From a virus, in IMG/VR virus record IMGVR_UViG_3300042453_004886, positions 62,001-126,000 of that record: a stretch of 64,000 nucleotides of DNA. One strand, 5' to 3'. Below, piece by piece: positions 1 to 10,900 of this stretch. The notes below the pieces were generated by a model. That model was not told the DNA's origin. It did not search any database and saw nothing but the letters and a program-made list of their open reading frames with translations. The translations under genes were made by a program, and so were the position numbers. How positions within the stretch are numbered: the first letter of the stretch is position 1; every line of letters begins with the position of its first letter.

Positions 1-203
1 TCCCCAGAGGATAAACTTGCAACAGCAGTACAAATAAACTGATTGCTTACAGGAACAATTCCTAACACACCGTCAGTAGTAGGAGAAGCGAAAGATAAGT
101 CTCCTGGCCACGTATACCCAGGCTGCATCAGCACGCAATAAAGTCGTTGACTTGCAAGTATTTTTAATCTTTCTGCTCTTCCGTCGTTGTGAATAGTAGC
201 CAT
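1..203 (-). CDS. Partial structural-region protein (N-terminus only)
   Basis: An open frame starts at an ATG at 203 on the minus strand and runs off the window edge, giving about 67 residues beginning MATIHNDGRAERLK. It follows the 381-aa gene by 20 nt in the same direction, so it is the next gene of the baseplate/tail operon. I do not recognise the family. Position after the gpJ-like gene suggests a baseplate or tail-fibre component, but that is inference from order only. The C-terminus lies outside the window. Confidence 0.6.
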   Translation of the reverse strand, partial: MATIHNDGRAERLKILASQRLYCVLMQPGYTWPGDLSFASPTTDGVLGIVPVSNQFICTAVASLSSG

Positions 204-223
204 CTAGTTACCCTCTGTAAGTA

Positions 224-1369
224 TTATGGGCCGAAAACCACGGAGTAATTAATTGTAGGGTCTAGGTTTAAAACCACCGATTCGTTGCTACTAGGGTAAG
301 ATCCCAGATAAATATTTGGCGTGCTGTCTGCAAAATACAATTGAGTATCAAACACTAGTTGCTGAGTCTCCCCTAAAAAAGTAGAAACATGTAATCTTGT
401 TAGAACTCCTGCAGGACGTATATTTTTAAAAGACTCAGGAACCTCGAAGTTTAAGTTAGTAGTCTTTACGTATACGTCTACAATTCCCCCCGTGTCTTCT
501 ATATTAAAATATTTTTTTGTAGATCCTTCTAGATAACTAGTATAACTTCCAAGTTGGTTTTTAAGCAAGCGTATTCTTTGTTTTTTTACATCTGCAGGTT
601 CAATATAATTTCCAGTTTCTGTAAGTCCAGGTATAGAAGTATTTGTTGTAATTCCAGACACTGAAAGTAATTCAGAGTCTAAGAACTGCACAGGGTAAGT
701 AGAATTTATTTGTTTACTGAACCTTCCATCGCTATAGTAGTTTAAATTGTCGTAGTAATACTTCCTGTATACTTCACATCTTTTGTTAAAACTATCATCT
801 GACTCACCAACAAATTTAGTAGGAACATAAAGTTTTGCAGAGGGGTAAGGCTTTAAGTTTTTCCAAGTTTCTCTAAGAGATACTTCTCCGTATACGCCAA
901 AATCAGTCAGATTTTCAAAGTAAGACTTTATTTCTTGGAGTGTTACGCCGGCTGTTTTAAAAACGCTTTTAAGCTCAGTAGCTATTTCTAAAATTCGTGC
1001 TTGGTAATCTTCTACAGTTTCCGTAGAGGCCTTATCCCAAACAATCTGATTGGTTTTTTCTTCACCGTAGTAATCTAAATACGTGTTTTTGACATGCTGT
1101 ATCCAACGATCTGTTACAAGGGGTGGGGTAAGGTACAGGTTTTGATCAAACTCTTTTATGGCATGCACAAACTTTGCAATAGAATCAGACACAGCTATTA
1201 CAATATTTGCAGCTACAGTTCTTGGGGCATTTGTTGTCTGGTTTATACGAGACGCCGCTACACCAAACCAGTTTCTATGTTCAGGGATCTTACTTTTTAA
1301 ATGAAGCGTAACGTCAGTTTTTACGCCATCTAAACTTACGACATTTTGGTTTATTCTATTAAAAGGCAT
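224..1369 (-). CDS. Putative baseplate/tail protein downstream of gpJ
   Basis: A 381-aa protein whose ATG directly abuts the stop of the baseplate-J gene (stop at 1370), so translation is probably coupled. It is polar, Tyr/Asn-rich and lacks signal peptide or membrane segments. The N-terminal half is mixed helical and the C-terminal 120 residues look beta-rich, ending in FGP. In P2- and Mu-type phages the gene after J is often a tail protein I that links baseplate and fibres. Position supports that role here but no sequence motif confirms it. Confidence 0.55.
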   Translation of the reverse strand: MPFNRINQNVVSLDGVKTDVTLHLKSKIPEHRNWFGVAASRINQTTNAPRTVAANIVIAVSDSIAKFVHAIKEFDQNLYLTPPLVTDRWIQHVKNTYLDYYGEEKTNQIVWDKASTETVEDYQARILEIATELKSVFKTAGVTLQEIKSYFENLTDFGVYGEVSLRETWKNLKPYPSAKLYVPTKFVGESDDSFNKRCEVYRKYYYDNLNYYSDGRFSKQINSTYPVQFLDSELLSVSGITTNTSIPGLTETGNYIEPADVKKQRIRLLKNQLGSYTSYLEGSTKKYFNIEDTGGIVDVYVKTTNLNFEVPESFKNIRPAGVLTRLHVSTFLGETQQLVFDTQLYFADSTPNIYLGSYPSSNESVVLNLDPTINYSVVFGP

Positions 1370-2620
1370 TTAGTTTTCCGCCGATACATTCAAGCTATTA
1401 AGTAAAATAATTTTTCCAGCGGGAAGTGTAACTACTCTGTTACCGCCAGAGCCTGTATACGCTGGCTTTCCCCTTAAAGCTACATCTGAGTAATCGTTTG
1501 GGTATAAAACTTCAATACTAACCCCTCTGTCAGAAACAGCTGCCGTGAAAACAGTTGCTTCAAGTGCAGAAAGATAAATAGTTTGACCAATACTAAGATT
1601 TGAAAAGTAGTTTTTTACAGTTGTCTGAGCAGCTGCCAAAGCGTTAGTTACAGATTCATCTGTGAGTGCTTTAGAAGTCTTTATTTTTACAACGCAATCT
1701 AAAGCAAACACAGGAGGAAGTTTTATGTCGTATCGTATACCGGCTGGCTTTTTTTCTTGTATTCTATTTTCAACTGATTCTTTTACTTTTGCTGGCAAAT
1801 CTCCGGCTTCCCAAGTTTCAGGAGTTACCTCTACTACAATCGAACCAGGATGGTTTCCTTCTATAACGTTATTTATAACCCTTGAGTTGTCGTGAACAAT
1901 TACTGACTTAACTCCAGATACAGACTTGAGGTAATTTTCAATAATACTAATAGTCCCGTAACCAATATTTTGAATATAGGCCTGAAAGCCTCTTCTAGCC
2001 TCTTCATCGCTTTCTGACGAGCTTCCACCCGAAATGGCATTACCAGTAAAAGAACTCAAGTCCTGTGAGGCTGTAGACCCCACGTAAAACTGAATTTGAG
2101 GGTATATAGAGCTTGTGAGTAACTTGCCAGCAGGAATAGTAAGAGCTCCGTTATTGAGAGCTTCAACGTTAAGTTTTATGGATGCGATATTACTGGTTTG
2201 ATCAAAGCTACCCTGAGAACCCGTTACGCGTAGCGTTGTTGACGGGCTGGCGCTGATAAGCTGAGTTCCTACAGGTATAGGACTTGAAAATGTTACACCA
2301 GCAGGTCTTACGGCAAAAACTGTTCCAGTTGATTTTGTCCCTGCAGCAGGAACGTAGTTAAAATCTAAAAGCCTTGCTTTTAGCTTGTCCCCTGTAGCTG
2401 TGCTGATATAAAACGAGTCTGTAAGCTGTTTTAAGGTCTCCCAGTAGTTAGATATGGTTGCGGCTATTCCTCGTAGAAGTGCGCCCGCTATAGACCCTTC
2501 AGAAAAGTCTGTAATGCGCTTGTTTGTAGGTAACTGACCTTGGAGCTGCTTGTTTTCAATAGAAGATTTTATCTCTGAAAAAATGTTGTCATAAGTTTTT
2601 GATTCAAACTCTCTTGGCAT
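1370..2620 (-). CDS. Baseplate J-like protein
   Basis: A 416-aa protein with the typical arrangement of phage baseplate J proteins, which form the outer wedge of contractile tails. An N-terminal helical part contains a SEGSIAGALLRGIAATISNYWE segment (about residues 41-62), and STATGDKLKARLLDFNYVPAAGTKSTG follows, matching the family pattern of tool-like repeats TATG..LD..a...G..R..A..A.G. The beta domain 'GTVFAVRPAGVTFSSPIPVGTQLIS' comes next. The C-terminal part has the usual IVVEVTPETWEAG-like segment. It sits after a gp25-like gene, the order seen in Mu and P2 baseplate modules (W/25, J, I). Confidence 0.85.
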   Translation of the reverse strand: MPREFESKTYDNIFSEIKSSIENKQLQGQLPTNKRITDFSEGSIAGALLRGIAATISNYWETLKQLTDSFYISTATGDKLKARLLDFNYVPAAGTKSTGTVFAVRPAGVTFSSPIPVGTQLISASPSTTLRVTGSQGSFDQTSNIASIKLNVEALNNGALTIPAGKLLTSSIYPQIQFYVGSTASQDLSSFTGNAISGGSSSESDEEARRGFQAYIQNIGYGTISIIENYLKSVSGVKSVIVHDNSRVINNVIEGNHPGSIVVEVTPETWEAGDLPAKVKESVENRIQEKKPAGIRYDIKLPPVFALDCVVKIKTSKALTDESVTNALAAAQTTVKNYFSNLSIGQTIYLSALEATVFTAAVSDRGVSIEVLYPNDYSDVALRGKPAYTGSGGNRVVTLPAGKIILLNSLNVSAEN

Positions 2621-2629
2621 ACTAACTCC

Positions 2630-3115
2630 CTAATTCATGACAACATCAGTTGTTAAAGTTCCTGTTTCGGATGAATCAGTTAGCTCATATGAAACAGTCA
2701 CTTTTATCTCACCAAACTCTTGTTTAAGCTCAAACTGAATATCTAATACGTTTATTCTATCGTCTTTATTTATTGCTTCAAACAGTTTTGTTTTCAATTT
2801 CTGAATAAAAACCAAATTAAAAGGTTCTGATAAAAGGGTACCCAAGTCTGATCCGTAATCAGTCCCGTTCTCAACTGTTTCAGTCTCTGTTATAGCCGTA
2901 CCGGAAGAACCAGCAGTTTTGTAGCCGTATATAAGTTTTGAATAGTCTCCTACCTTGGTAGTAATTCTTCTTATAATCGATCTTTTTATGAGCTCTTCAT
3001 TTGTTATAAGAGATAGATCTCCGTTTACTACAACAAAATCAGGATCATCAATACTAAATCCAGCAACGTATCCAAAATTGCCAGTCTCTATTTGAAGGTC
3101 ACCTTGATCAGCCAC
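2630..3115 (-). CDS. Baseplate wedge protein, gp25/GpW-like
   Basis: A 161-aa protein located directly upstream of gpJ. Segments such as GDLSLITNEELIKRSIIRRITTKVGDY (residues about 32-58) and a C-terminal region LDIQFELKQEFGEIKVTVSYEL fit the small baseplate wedge family (T4 gp25 / P2 W / DUF2634-type), in which a residual lysozyme-like fold attaches wedges to the tail. Its start overlaps the end of the preceding 302-aa gene by 8 nt, indicating translational coupling. Assignment rests on gene order plus overall sequence pattern. Confidence 0.6.
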   Translation of the reverse strand: MADQGDLQIETGNFGYVAGFSIDDPDFVVVNGDLSLITNEELIKRSIIRRITTKVGDYSKLIYGYKTAGSSGTAITETETVENGTDYGSDLGTLLSEPFNLVFIQKLKTKLFEAINKDDRINVLDIQFELKQEFGEIKVTVSYELTDSSETGTLTTDVVMN

Positions 3116-4016
3116 CTATAGTACCTCCCTGTTTTTTCTGAGTAGAAACTTCATTATCTGAAGAAACATACGCAGGAATCCCACTCATGCCTTCCCACTG
3201 AGGTAGCTGAACTTGTGTTTTTGTTTTTGATTTTGACCAATCATCTGATATATGGCTTTCAACTTTTTGATTGCAATTTAGGTAAATTTTATCTCCATCT
3301 ACTCTTATATCGGTTCCAGCAGATAGGCTAATTTTACTTTTTGCAATTAAACCAATATCCCCTGCGGATAGTCCAAATTCGTCTTTTACACTCTGCAAGA
3401 GATTTATAGCTTTATGAATAAGCAAGTCGGCTTCGTTTAACATCGTGTGAGCAAACATAATCCTTGAGTGAGCTGTATCAACCATGACAGGAGCTTCAGT
3501 TCTGATTGCAGTTCCAGCTCGTTTCATGAAAGATCTTCCAACTTTAACTTCACTGGAAGTCAAAATATCAACCTTGTTACCAGAAGCCATAAAGACAGAG
3601 TTTGCAGCTACTACATCCCCAAATTGACCCGTGCTTGATGTTATTTTTGACGTAGCAAACGACATAAAATTTTCAGCAGTGCTACCAAATAAAGTTTTAA
3701 GTTTAGTTATAAACAACTCAATTTCTGGGTAGTCTTTAGTACCTACCGCTGCTAGCTCTGTTGCTAAAATGCTATTTAATGAAAGAACCGTATTTTGCTT
3801 TAACTTTTTAGTTTGCTCTGGGTGAGAATCTTCTGCTGGTATTTGTTTAGAACCTGCGTCAGGGTCAGCTACAAAAGTTGAGTTAACAGCCTTCTCAGCT
3901 GCAGCAGACAAAAAGGTAGCCTGAGTAGAAACCTTCTGAACTGAAGTCTTAACCCCATCAGCAAAGCTTAAAACTTTGGTTATAAGTCCAGAGAAATCTT
4001 CCACGCTAAGCTCCAA
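3108..4016 (-). CDS. Putative baseplate spike/central protein with beta-helical C-terminus
   Basis: A 302-aa protein. Residues about 205-260 read 'GLSAGDIGLIAKSKISLSAGTDIRVDGDKIYLN', alternating short beta strands with glycines, as in the C-terminal beta-helix of tail spike proteins (Mu gp45 / P2 gpV). The first half is helical. It overlaps the upstream 441-aa gene by 11 nt and the downstream gp25-like gene by 8 nt, so it belongs to the baseplate operon. Spike function is inferred from strand repeats and position; no metal-binding HxH tip is evident. Confidence 0.45.
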   Translation of the reverse strand: MELSVEDFSGLITKVLSFADGVKTSVQKVSTQATFLSAAAEKAVNSTFVADPDAGSKQIPAEDSHPEQTKKLKQNTVLSLNSILATELAAVGTKDYPEIELFITKLKTLFGSTAENFMSFATSKITSSTGQFGDVVAANSVFMASGNKVDILTSSEVKVGRSFMKRAGTAIRTEAPVMVDTAHSRIMFAHTMLNEADLLIHKAINLLQSVKDEFGLSAGDIGLIAKSKISLSAGTDIRVDGDKIYLNCNQKVESHISDDWSKSKTKTQVQLPQWEGMSGIPAYVSSDNEVSTQKKQGGTIGG

Positions 4017-5331
4017 GAACTTGGAATATGTTTGCTATGTGGGCCCCATTAAATAGATACTTGGAGTATTTTATTCCCTCTCCCGCCAGTATTTTTATTT
4101 TATCACCAGTAGCTTCACTGTCTGCAGATAAAGCTTCTATCCTGCAAAGAACTGTAAAACATATTATTAATACAATTGCCTGAGATCCAAGAGGACCTCC
4201 TATTTGGTTAGCTGCTGTTTTCCAAGAGTTTAGTTTAGACTTAAAGTCACTATTAGTTGAAGCAGCGTTTGTAATAAAGTCCTGTTTTATAGATTGTAAT
4301 AAATCAGAAGTGGCCTCAAAACTTTTATCAACTGCATCTTTGAACTTTGGATTTGCTTGGATAATTGAACTTACTTGATCGGGGTATCTAACTGTGTTTT
4401 CAATCGGGTTGGAATCAAAGAACCACCACCAAAAGCTATCTGTTCCAAAATTTGTGGTTTCTCTGCCGATAAACATAGACATAAGCAGCTCTACTACTGA
4501 CTGTCCTTGAGGTAATAGAGTTTTAAGTTTTAACATCCAGGCAGAAGGTTCTCTTGCTGATACATTTTGCTGCGTGTAAATGCTCAATACTTGATAGCAT
4601 ACCCCAGTATCAAGTTCTTTAAGAATAGTATCTAAGTTAACGATTGCTTTAAAAATATTGTGGTCCGATTCGGTACGTAAAACATAAGCTGAAAACAGCT
4701 GAAAAAGATTTTTAGACGGGTCGTCTTTTATTTTTTGTAAGTCAAGCGATTCTGCAATCGTACTCTTGAGAACATTAGGTATGCTGTTATAACCAGGTAG
4801 TATGTACTGGGGGAAACAACTTAGCATTAATTCTATTTCTGACTTTGAACTGTTAGCAGGATCAAGTTTTTTAGAATTAAATAAACTATAAAGGTCTGAG
4901 TTATAACTTTCCAAATTTGAAGACATTGCAAGGTAAAAAATGTTTCCCGGTAGGCTTGGAATGCTTAAGTCATAATCAAGTCTTTTCTTTAAAACTTCTG
5001 GATTTTTTTCAGGTTGCTTGGAAAAATTGTAATTAACAGAGCTTTCTATTTCTGATACAGGGCTTAGCCTTGAGTCATGGGTGTAAATATACGAGCACAT
5101 GATTTCTTTTAACTGAGTACACAGCTTCGACATGGCAAGCATTGGAGAAGTTTTTATGGTGTTTAGAGCTTCTATGGAGTTTCTTGATACACGAGCTATT
5201 TGATCTTGCACTACTTTTAGTGAGTCAATATCTTGAGATATTGCTACTGCGTTTTCTACAACTTCAGAAACTGGAGCGTTTGCTTCTATTATTCTTGCTC
5301 TTAAAGCATTTGTATTTTTAGCGTAGCTCAT
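4006..5331 (-). CDS. Hypothetical baseplate-operon protein, 441 aa
   Basis: A largely helical 441-aa protein with no recognised family. It starts one base after the stop of the 163-aa gene (5332), and its end overlaps the next gene by 11 nt. The N-terminal 70 residues look coiled-coil-like and a C-terminal hydrophobic stretch (IGGPLGSQAIVLIICFTVLCRIEAL, about residues 375-400) could be a buried helix or a membrane segment. Tight packing between the hub genes and gp25/J suggests a baseplate structural or assembly role. Confidence 0.6.
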   Translation of the reverse strand: MSYAKNTNALRARIIEANAPVSEVVENAVAISQDIDSLKVVQDQIARVSRNSIEALNTIKTSPMLAMSKLCTQLKEIMCSYIYTHDSRLSPVSEIESSVNYNFSKQPEKNPEVLKKRLDYDLSIPSLPGNIFYLAMSSNLESYNSDLYSLFNSKKLDPANSSKSEIELMLSCFPQYILPGYNSIPNVLKSTIAESLDLQKIKDDPSKNLFQLFSAYVLRTESDHNIFKAIVNLDTILKELDTGVCYQVLSIYTQQNVSAREPSAWMLKLKTLLPQGQSVVELLMSMFIGRETTNFGTDSFWWWFFDSNPIENTVRYPDQVSSIIQANPKFKDAVDKSFEATSDLLQSIKQDFITNAASTNSDFKSKLNSWKTAANQIGGPLGSQAIVLIICFTVLCRIEALSADSEATGDKIKILAGEGIKYSKYLFNGAHIANIFQVLGA

Positions 5332-5823
5332 CTAATCGTTCCTGCTAGGAGGGATTTCTTGTCCTGTGCGGTTAAAAACTCGGCCAGCCAAGTCTTTTGC
5401 AAGATGCTGGGGGTGAGGAGAAGCCGGCAACAGCGATTGTATATGTTCTCCTGCCTTGCTTACGATTTCGTCTGTAGATTTGATCAAAGGAACTTCGTGC
5501 CCAAGGTGAGAAAGTCTATCTTCTAGCAAATTACCAAGTTCTGGTAGTTTAAGTAACTTACTTGGATCAAATTCTTTAAGAGCGGTTTCAAATTTTTTAT
5601 TTAAACCTTCTATCTGCTCATTAATAAAATTTTTTCCAGTTTTTAGTAATTCTTCTTGACCGTACATTTTATAAGAGGACACTAACTGATCAGCAGTATT
5701 TTTTACTATAGTTGATTGATCCCCAAGCAAGTTTGAAGTGTACTTATGGGTCTCTTCCATCGCGTTAAACTCACCTGTTAGCTTACTTAATACGTTTAGC
5801 TGATTAAAGTCAAAATTAAACAT
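5332..5823 (-). CDS. Hypothetical helical protein, 163 aa
   Basis: A small, predominantly helical protein rich in Lys/Glu/Leu, with many heptad-like stretches between residues 15 and 100 and a proline-rich end (ASPHPQHLAKDLAG...). It starts 2 nt after the stop of the 711-aa gene and its stop abuts the 441-aa gene. No family recognised. The location inside the baseplate operon suggests a structural or chaperone role. Confidence 0.6.
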   Translation of the reverse strand: MFNFDFNQLNVLSKLTGEFNAMEETHKYTSNLLGDQSTIVKNTADQLVSSYKMYGQEELLKTGKNFINEQIEGLNKKFETALKEFDPSKLLKLPELGNLLEDRLSHLGHEVPLIKSTDEIVSKAGEHIQSLLPASPHPQHLAKDLAGRVFNRTGQEIPPSRND

Positions 5824-5825
5824 AT

Positions 5826-7961
5826 TTACCCCCGTACAATCATTCTATTTCTAGATAAAAGATTCAGTACAAATCTGGTTCTTTCAAGTAGAGTGCTATT
5901 CCATACCGTGTCGACTGTAGGGTAGTCGTAATGCTTTGAGTAAGGCTCTATTATTTTTTGAATATTTTCATCCGTAACTGCAGTTACATCAGACAGGCTA
6001 GCTATAAAAGAATTTGCCAATTCTTGTCCCATCTCACCATTAAAAAGACTTAGCATTACAAAAACTACAAATGCCGAGTCCCACGGTCTTACGTAGATCT
6101 CTTTTTTTATCCCAATATCATCTACTAAAGTAACTGTTCTTGAATCTTTAAGGACTAACATATTTTTAAGACCGTTTTTGTTAACGGTAAGTCGCTTGAA
6201 CTCTGAATACAGATTAATTATTTCTTGTGCTAATGTTCTGACTTGAGCAGACCATACACCAAACAACCAAGAATCAATATCTGCACGACTTAAAGCAGCG
6301 TCAGCTGTATTCGAGGATCTAAAATTTATTTTACTGGCGTAGTTGTTGTTTGATACCTGCCCAGTGCTTATAACATTTGAAAGTGCATAGTCATTGTTTT
6401 CCCATTTGGATGATTTTATTAACCTCAAGTAATTTATGTTATGAGAAATCAATCCACCGTATTCTGAATAATCTTCTGACAAGGTAGAGTAATCTAATAA
6501 ATACTGGGCATACTTGGTTTTTTGAGTAGAGCTAAACAAAGAGTTATTTGTTAACGAATCCTCTAAAAAACCAAACATGTTTGGTATTGCTATAACGTTT
6601 GTTTTATTGTCTTCTTCGCTATACGTATAAACAGTTATTGCCTTATTAGCTAGATACTCTCTTAAAAGATTACTATGACTATTTTGAAGGATAGAAAGAC
6701 GTAGTACTGCTATAAGAGAAGCTAACGAATTACTAGACTTAGAAGAATTGCTGGATGCTGGCTGTTGTATATCATCAAAAACAAAATTCAGACTTTGTGT
6801 AAAGCTAGTTGAAAAGGGATCAAGTAGGTTTGTAAAAGCAGCACAGAAAGAAGCAGATAGTTTCTTTTCTATCTGAAAAGTGTTATCAGAAGAGTTATTT
6901 AGCTCATCTAATAAATTACTGTTTTTTGACTCTTTATTTTCGAAGAAAGAATCCGAATAAGTAGAACTTTTTATAAAACCAAAATGCTTTCCAGACTTCC
7001 AATCTTTAAGTTCAGAATTAGCCAGCGTTGTAACAAACATGGGTATTTGGTAATTTTTTGTATCTACTCCACTTTCTGTACTTGCAGATACTGAGTTTGA
7101 AACTATCCCATGAACTACTTTTACAGAGGGCTCTTTAACACTTACTTTGTTTTGTTCTGCTAGCTTTTTTGTAACTTTCTTCAAAGACTTTATCTGCGGC
7201 TCATTTGAGCCCATCGAAGATGATGAAACATCTTTAGCGAGGTTGTGTACCTCGTCACCAAACGTGGCTAGATTGCCCGATTCGCCGTCGTTTACCCATA
7301 TGCCATACCCTGCAGGGTTACTGACTTTTTGGGCCTCTTTAATGAGCTCTGGGGTGATATTTGAAACGTTGTCTAGCAGTAGTCGGTATTTATCGTGAGT
7401 TGTAGAGAAAATATGAGCGCCGCGGGGATTCTGGCTAACAGGAGCAAACTTGTAACCTGGAAAACTCTCGGAACCTGTGAAATTTATTTCGTTGCTTGCT
7501 CCTGTCAAGAACGCTATTCTAGCGGGTTGATCTGGTTTATTTTCTATGTAAATTACAGATTTATCTTCATTTGATCCCGAGTTGTTTATCGTGTTGTAAC
7601 TTATAATTTTTGACTCAGTAAACCCCTTTGAAAGAATTACTGTAACAGGGGTTCCAGTAACAGGTATGAACGTAGAACCTGCAGAAGACTGTAAAAGTTT
7701 TGCAGAGTACAGCGTAAAGTTAGATCCAACACTGGTTTTAAATCTTTGGACAAATTCTTTACCGGGTGCCGTTACAACCTGAACAATGTTTGTGTTTTCA
7801 CTGCCCGAAGGCTCTGCCCCAGCAACTGCTACAATTGCTTTTTGCTTGTGAGCGTCTACTTCCACAATAAACCCATCATACGTAGACGGGTCGTGGTGCC
7901 GACTAAGCGTAGCTTGCAGCTGCTCTTGTTTTATTCCACCATGAAATCCCGAGTTTAACAT
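5826..7961 (-). CDS. Baseplate/hub-associated protein, 711 aa
   Basis: A 711-aa protein whose first 130 residues (DGFIVEVDAHKQKAIVAV...VTVILSKGFTESKIISY) look like a small beta barrel of the OB type found at the start of phage spike and hub-associated proteins. The centre is Ser/Asn-rich and low in complexity and the C-terminal third is helical. Its ATG overlaps the stop of the 1343-aa hub gene (position 7961 shared). A role at the hub or spike is inferred from the N-terminal pattern and gene order. Confidence 0.5.
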   Translation of the reverse strand: MLNSGFHGGIKQEQLQATLSRHHDPSTYDGFIVEVDAHKQKAIVAVAGAEPSGSENTNIVQVVTAPGKEFVQRFKTSVGSNFTLYSAKLLQSSAGSTFIPVTGTPVTVILSKGFTESKIISYNTINNSGSNEDKSVIYIENKPDQPARIAFLTGASNEINFTGSESFPGYKFAPVSQNPRGAHIFSTTHDKYRLLLDNVSNITPELIKEAQKVSNPAGYGIWVNDGESGNLATFGDEVHNLAKDVSSSSMGSNEPQIKSLKKVTKKLAEQNKVSVKEPSVKVVHGIVSNSVSASTESGVDTKNYQIPMFVTTLANSELKDWKSGKHFGFIKSSTYSDSFFENKESKNSNLLDELNNSSDNTFQIEKKLSASFCAAFTNLLDPFSTSFTQSLNFVFDDIQQPASSNSSKSSNSLASLIAVLRLSILQNSHSNLLREYLANKAITVYTYSEEDNKTNVIAIPNMFGFLEDSLTNNSLFSSTQKTKYAQYLLDYSTLSEDYSEYGGLISHNINYLRLIKSSKWENNDYALSNVISTGQVSNNNYASKINFRSSNTADAALSRADIDSWLFGVWSAQVRTLAQEIINLYSEFKRLTVNKNGLKNMLVLKDSRTVTLVDDIGIKKEIYVRPWDSAFVVFVMLSLFNGEMGQELANSFIASLSDVTAVTDENIQKIIEPYSKHYDYPTVDTVWNSTLLERTRFVLNLLSRNRMIVRG

Positions 7962-10900
7962 TAATCAACAATCCCAAATTTGGCGCCTACTCTGTTTGCA
8001 TTAATTTGACTGGCATACGCTGCCATTTGTCTTCTCAAGTAGGCTAAAACTTGTTCCATTCTTTCATTGTTCTGTGACCTGACTCGGCTGTCAGCCGGAA
8101 GACGTGAGTTTACTTCATCCAACCTAGTTGGAAAATAAGTATGAGCATTTACACAATATGAGTAAGCAAGCTCTAGACTAAGTCTTTGATTAGCCGTGTA
8201 ATACGGTGTTTTTCTAAAGTATGAGGGATTTTCAATTAAATAGTGAGCTACTTGAAATTGTCTTGTGTACGAAAACTGAACTCGAGCTCTAGACCCCATA
8301 AAATACGATTGGCTAGAATTATAATTATACTGCATTATACTTTCTAGATGATCTTTAATATTTTGTATCATTTCAGCAGAACTTCTAAGTTCATGTGTAT
8401 CTGCTTGACTAGCAAGGGGTACCCCAAGAAGTGCTAAAGTGTAATCAATTCCAGTTCGTGTAATTTCATTAAATCTCGTTTGCATTAAACCTATAGACTG
8501 CGGACATATCCTAGCTTCAGCTCTAAATTTTATGATTGGTTTGTTAGTTTCAATAAAGTTATTAAAATCACCACTTTGATGTATTGCTCTAAAGAACTCA
8601 TCTGGATATAAACCTGAGGAAACCTGATTTATAAATGCATTAACTTCTGTAAGATCGTTTTGATTATCTATAAAATTTCTTAGTTCATTCAAGCAGTCAG
8701 CAAACCTTCTTAAAAATACAGTAAATTGCTTTTTGGATTCTTCGTAGTTTACTCCGTAGTTTTCGTCCCAGTTTATATTTGATTCTTGATAGTCGTCGTA
8801 TGAAGTAATTTCTCCGCCAGTAGAAGCCAGCCAATTAAAACAATAACTATACAAATGCTTTCTGTAAGCGTCTCTAACATTAATGTTTTCTTCTACTCCA
8901 GCGTCTTCTAAACCAAATACTCGTCCAGCTAAACCATACGTGTTATTAAATAAATTTTCAGTAAGATTTACAATGGTATTATCTGTATTTTGTCCGTAGT
9001 ATCTTAAAAATTGAGTTGTAACTGGACATTGATCTACATGACGTGGGTAGTAGGCACTTATTCTATCCACTAAAGTAGCAAACAAGTTTGCATTTATATT
9101 TCTTAAGGGCCTAAAATCCAAACTTCTACAAGCATTAGCAGCAACTTGGCCTCGAGTAGTGCTTGAAATTTGTTCTGCATCTTTTTGAACTTGGGAAGAG
9201 TCTGTTGGTAATTTGAGTGCATCTGCTAATTTTAAATTTTGAAGCTTTATAACTTCTACTAAAAGTTTTCTTGCTTTTACGGGGTCTTGAGAGCCTTCTT
9301 TACTTACTCCAACAAGCATAGTAGTACAGCCGTTTTGAACGCCCCCAGACGCAAACATGTGAATTACGCCTTCAATTCTAAATTGATCCCCATTAAAGTA
9401 ACCAAGGTTATGCGTTTCAAGAACATGCCCAGGTCTTATATCTGGATTTAACGGCACCAATAAATCCACCGAGTGAACATCTCTGGAGTAGATGCTCATC
9501 ATTGCATTTAGTATAAGATCGGCTACAACATCTGTTGTCTTGCTGTCGCCGGTTTCATCCCAGAAATATCTATGTCTAACTGGATATCTAATTTTAGACA
9601 AAAATTTAAGAGGTCCATTGATATCAGCCATAGAGGTACTTAAATTATAATTTCTTAAATTTATGTCTCTACTTGAAAAATCAAATGTAGCCCTGTTAAG
9701 AGCTGCTGCATCAGCAGGATCTACAACTTCTCCAGCATCAATAATGCCATCTGTGTTTTTCCATATGCTTACAAGATTCTGCTTGTTAACCTCTTTAATT
9801 GTTCCAAGGGCACCAAAAGGATTACCCCTGAGACTGTGAGATACCCTTACACCTACACCGCCAGATCCTTTTGTTGCACTAGGATTTAAAAGTGTAAATT
9901 TGGTAATCATACCTAAAGTCATCCAGCTTGCGTGAGCAGATATGATATTTGGCTGGATAGTCGCCCCACTTTTATTTTTTGCTTGCCTTTTATAGGTGTA
10001 AACCCAAGGATCTGATTCTCCCCTTAGTATATTTATACCAACGGGTAGTTCAGAAAAAGAAATAGGTTCATCTCTTTCTACTTCATTGGTGTTAGGAGAT
10101 GAAAATAGAGCATCCCTTCCATCTGTTTTTGCAGAACTTTTTAGTTTTAAAGGACGGTAAAAAGCAGCCGCGTAAGACTGCACATTTGTCATGTTTATTC
10201 TAGTTTCACCTGGTTCAGGGGCAGGATTATCTTTCAAGAATTTTTCATATTTTTCATAAGTTAACTTATCCTCTGCCGTAGAAGAACTTAAGGCCAAACT
10301 TAGAGCTTTTGGGCTAGCATCTTTGTATGCTTTTATAGCTATTCTCAATGCTTCTCTTATCGTTACTATATCTTGACTTACAAGGGTAGATAAAGAACTA
10401 AGTTCTTCCTGCCACGAAGTTTCATATAACTTTTTAAGTTTTTTTGCAGATTCTCTTACATACAAAAATACTGGTCTTGGAATAAGTGTAGAAGGTTCAG
10501 CTATAGTGTAGTTGGAATAGTCAATTGGCCGTAGTGCGGTTTGACCAACAGCTTCTAATGGGTCATCTTGTTTGGTTAAATCTATTTCAGTAAATCCAGA
10601 CTCACCTTTAATAAAAGATTGATTTCCATTATTATTAGAACTATATATTGGATTTCCAGGACCTGAAGTAAGTATATAACCTACATTTGCTAGGGAGGAG
10701 CCTTTAAAAACATCAAAGTTATCACTGATTTCTTGCAAGAATCCAAAAAACCAGTGTTCATAGCCAGCTGGAAGCTCACTACCGCTGTAAGACCCCAATA
10801 TACCAGAATACAACGACGTAGCGTCAGTAAGGTCAAAACTTACGTTTGGTCTTGAAATTTGTGATATTTGATTATAAATTATATCTTCTGGAAGTGTTCC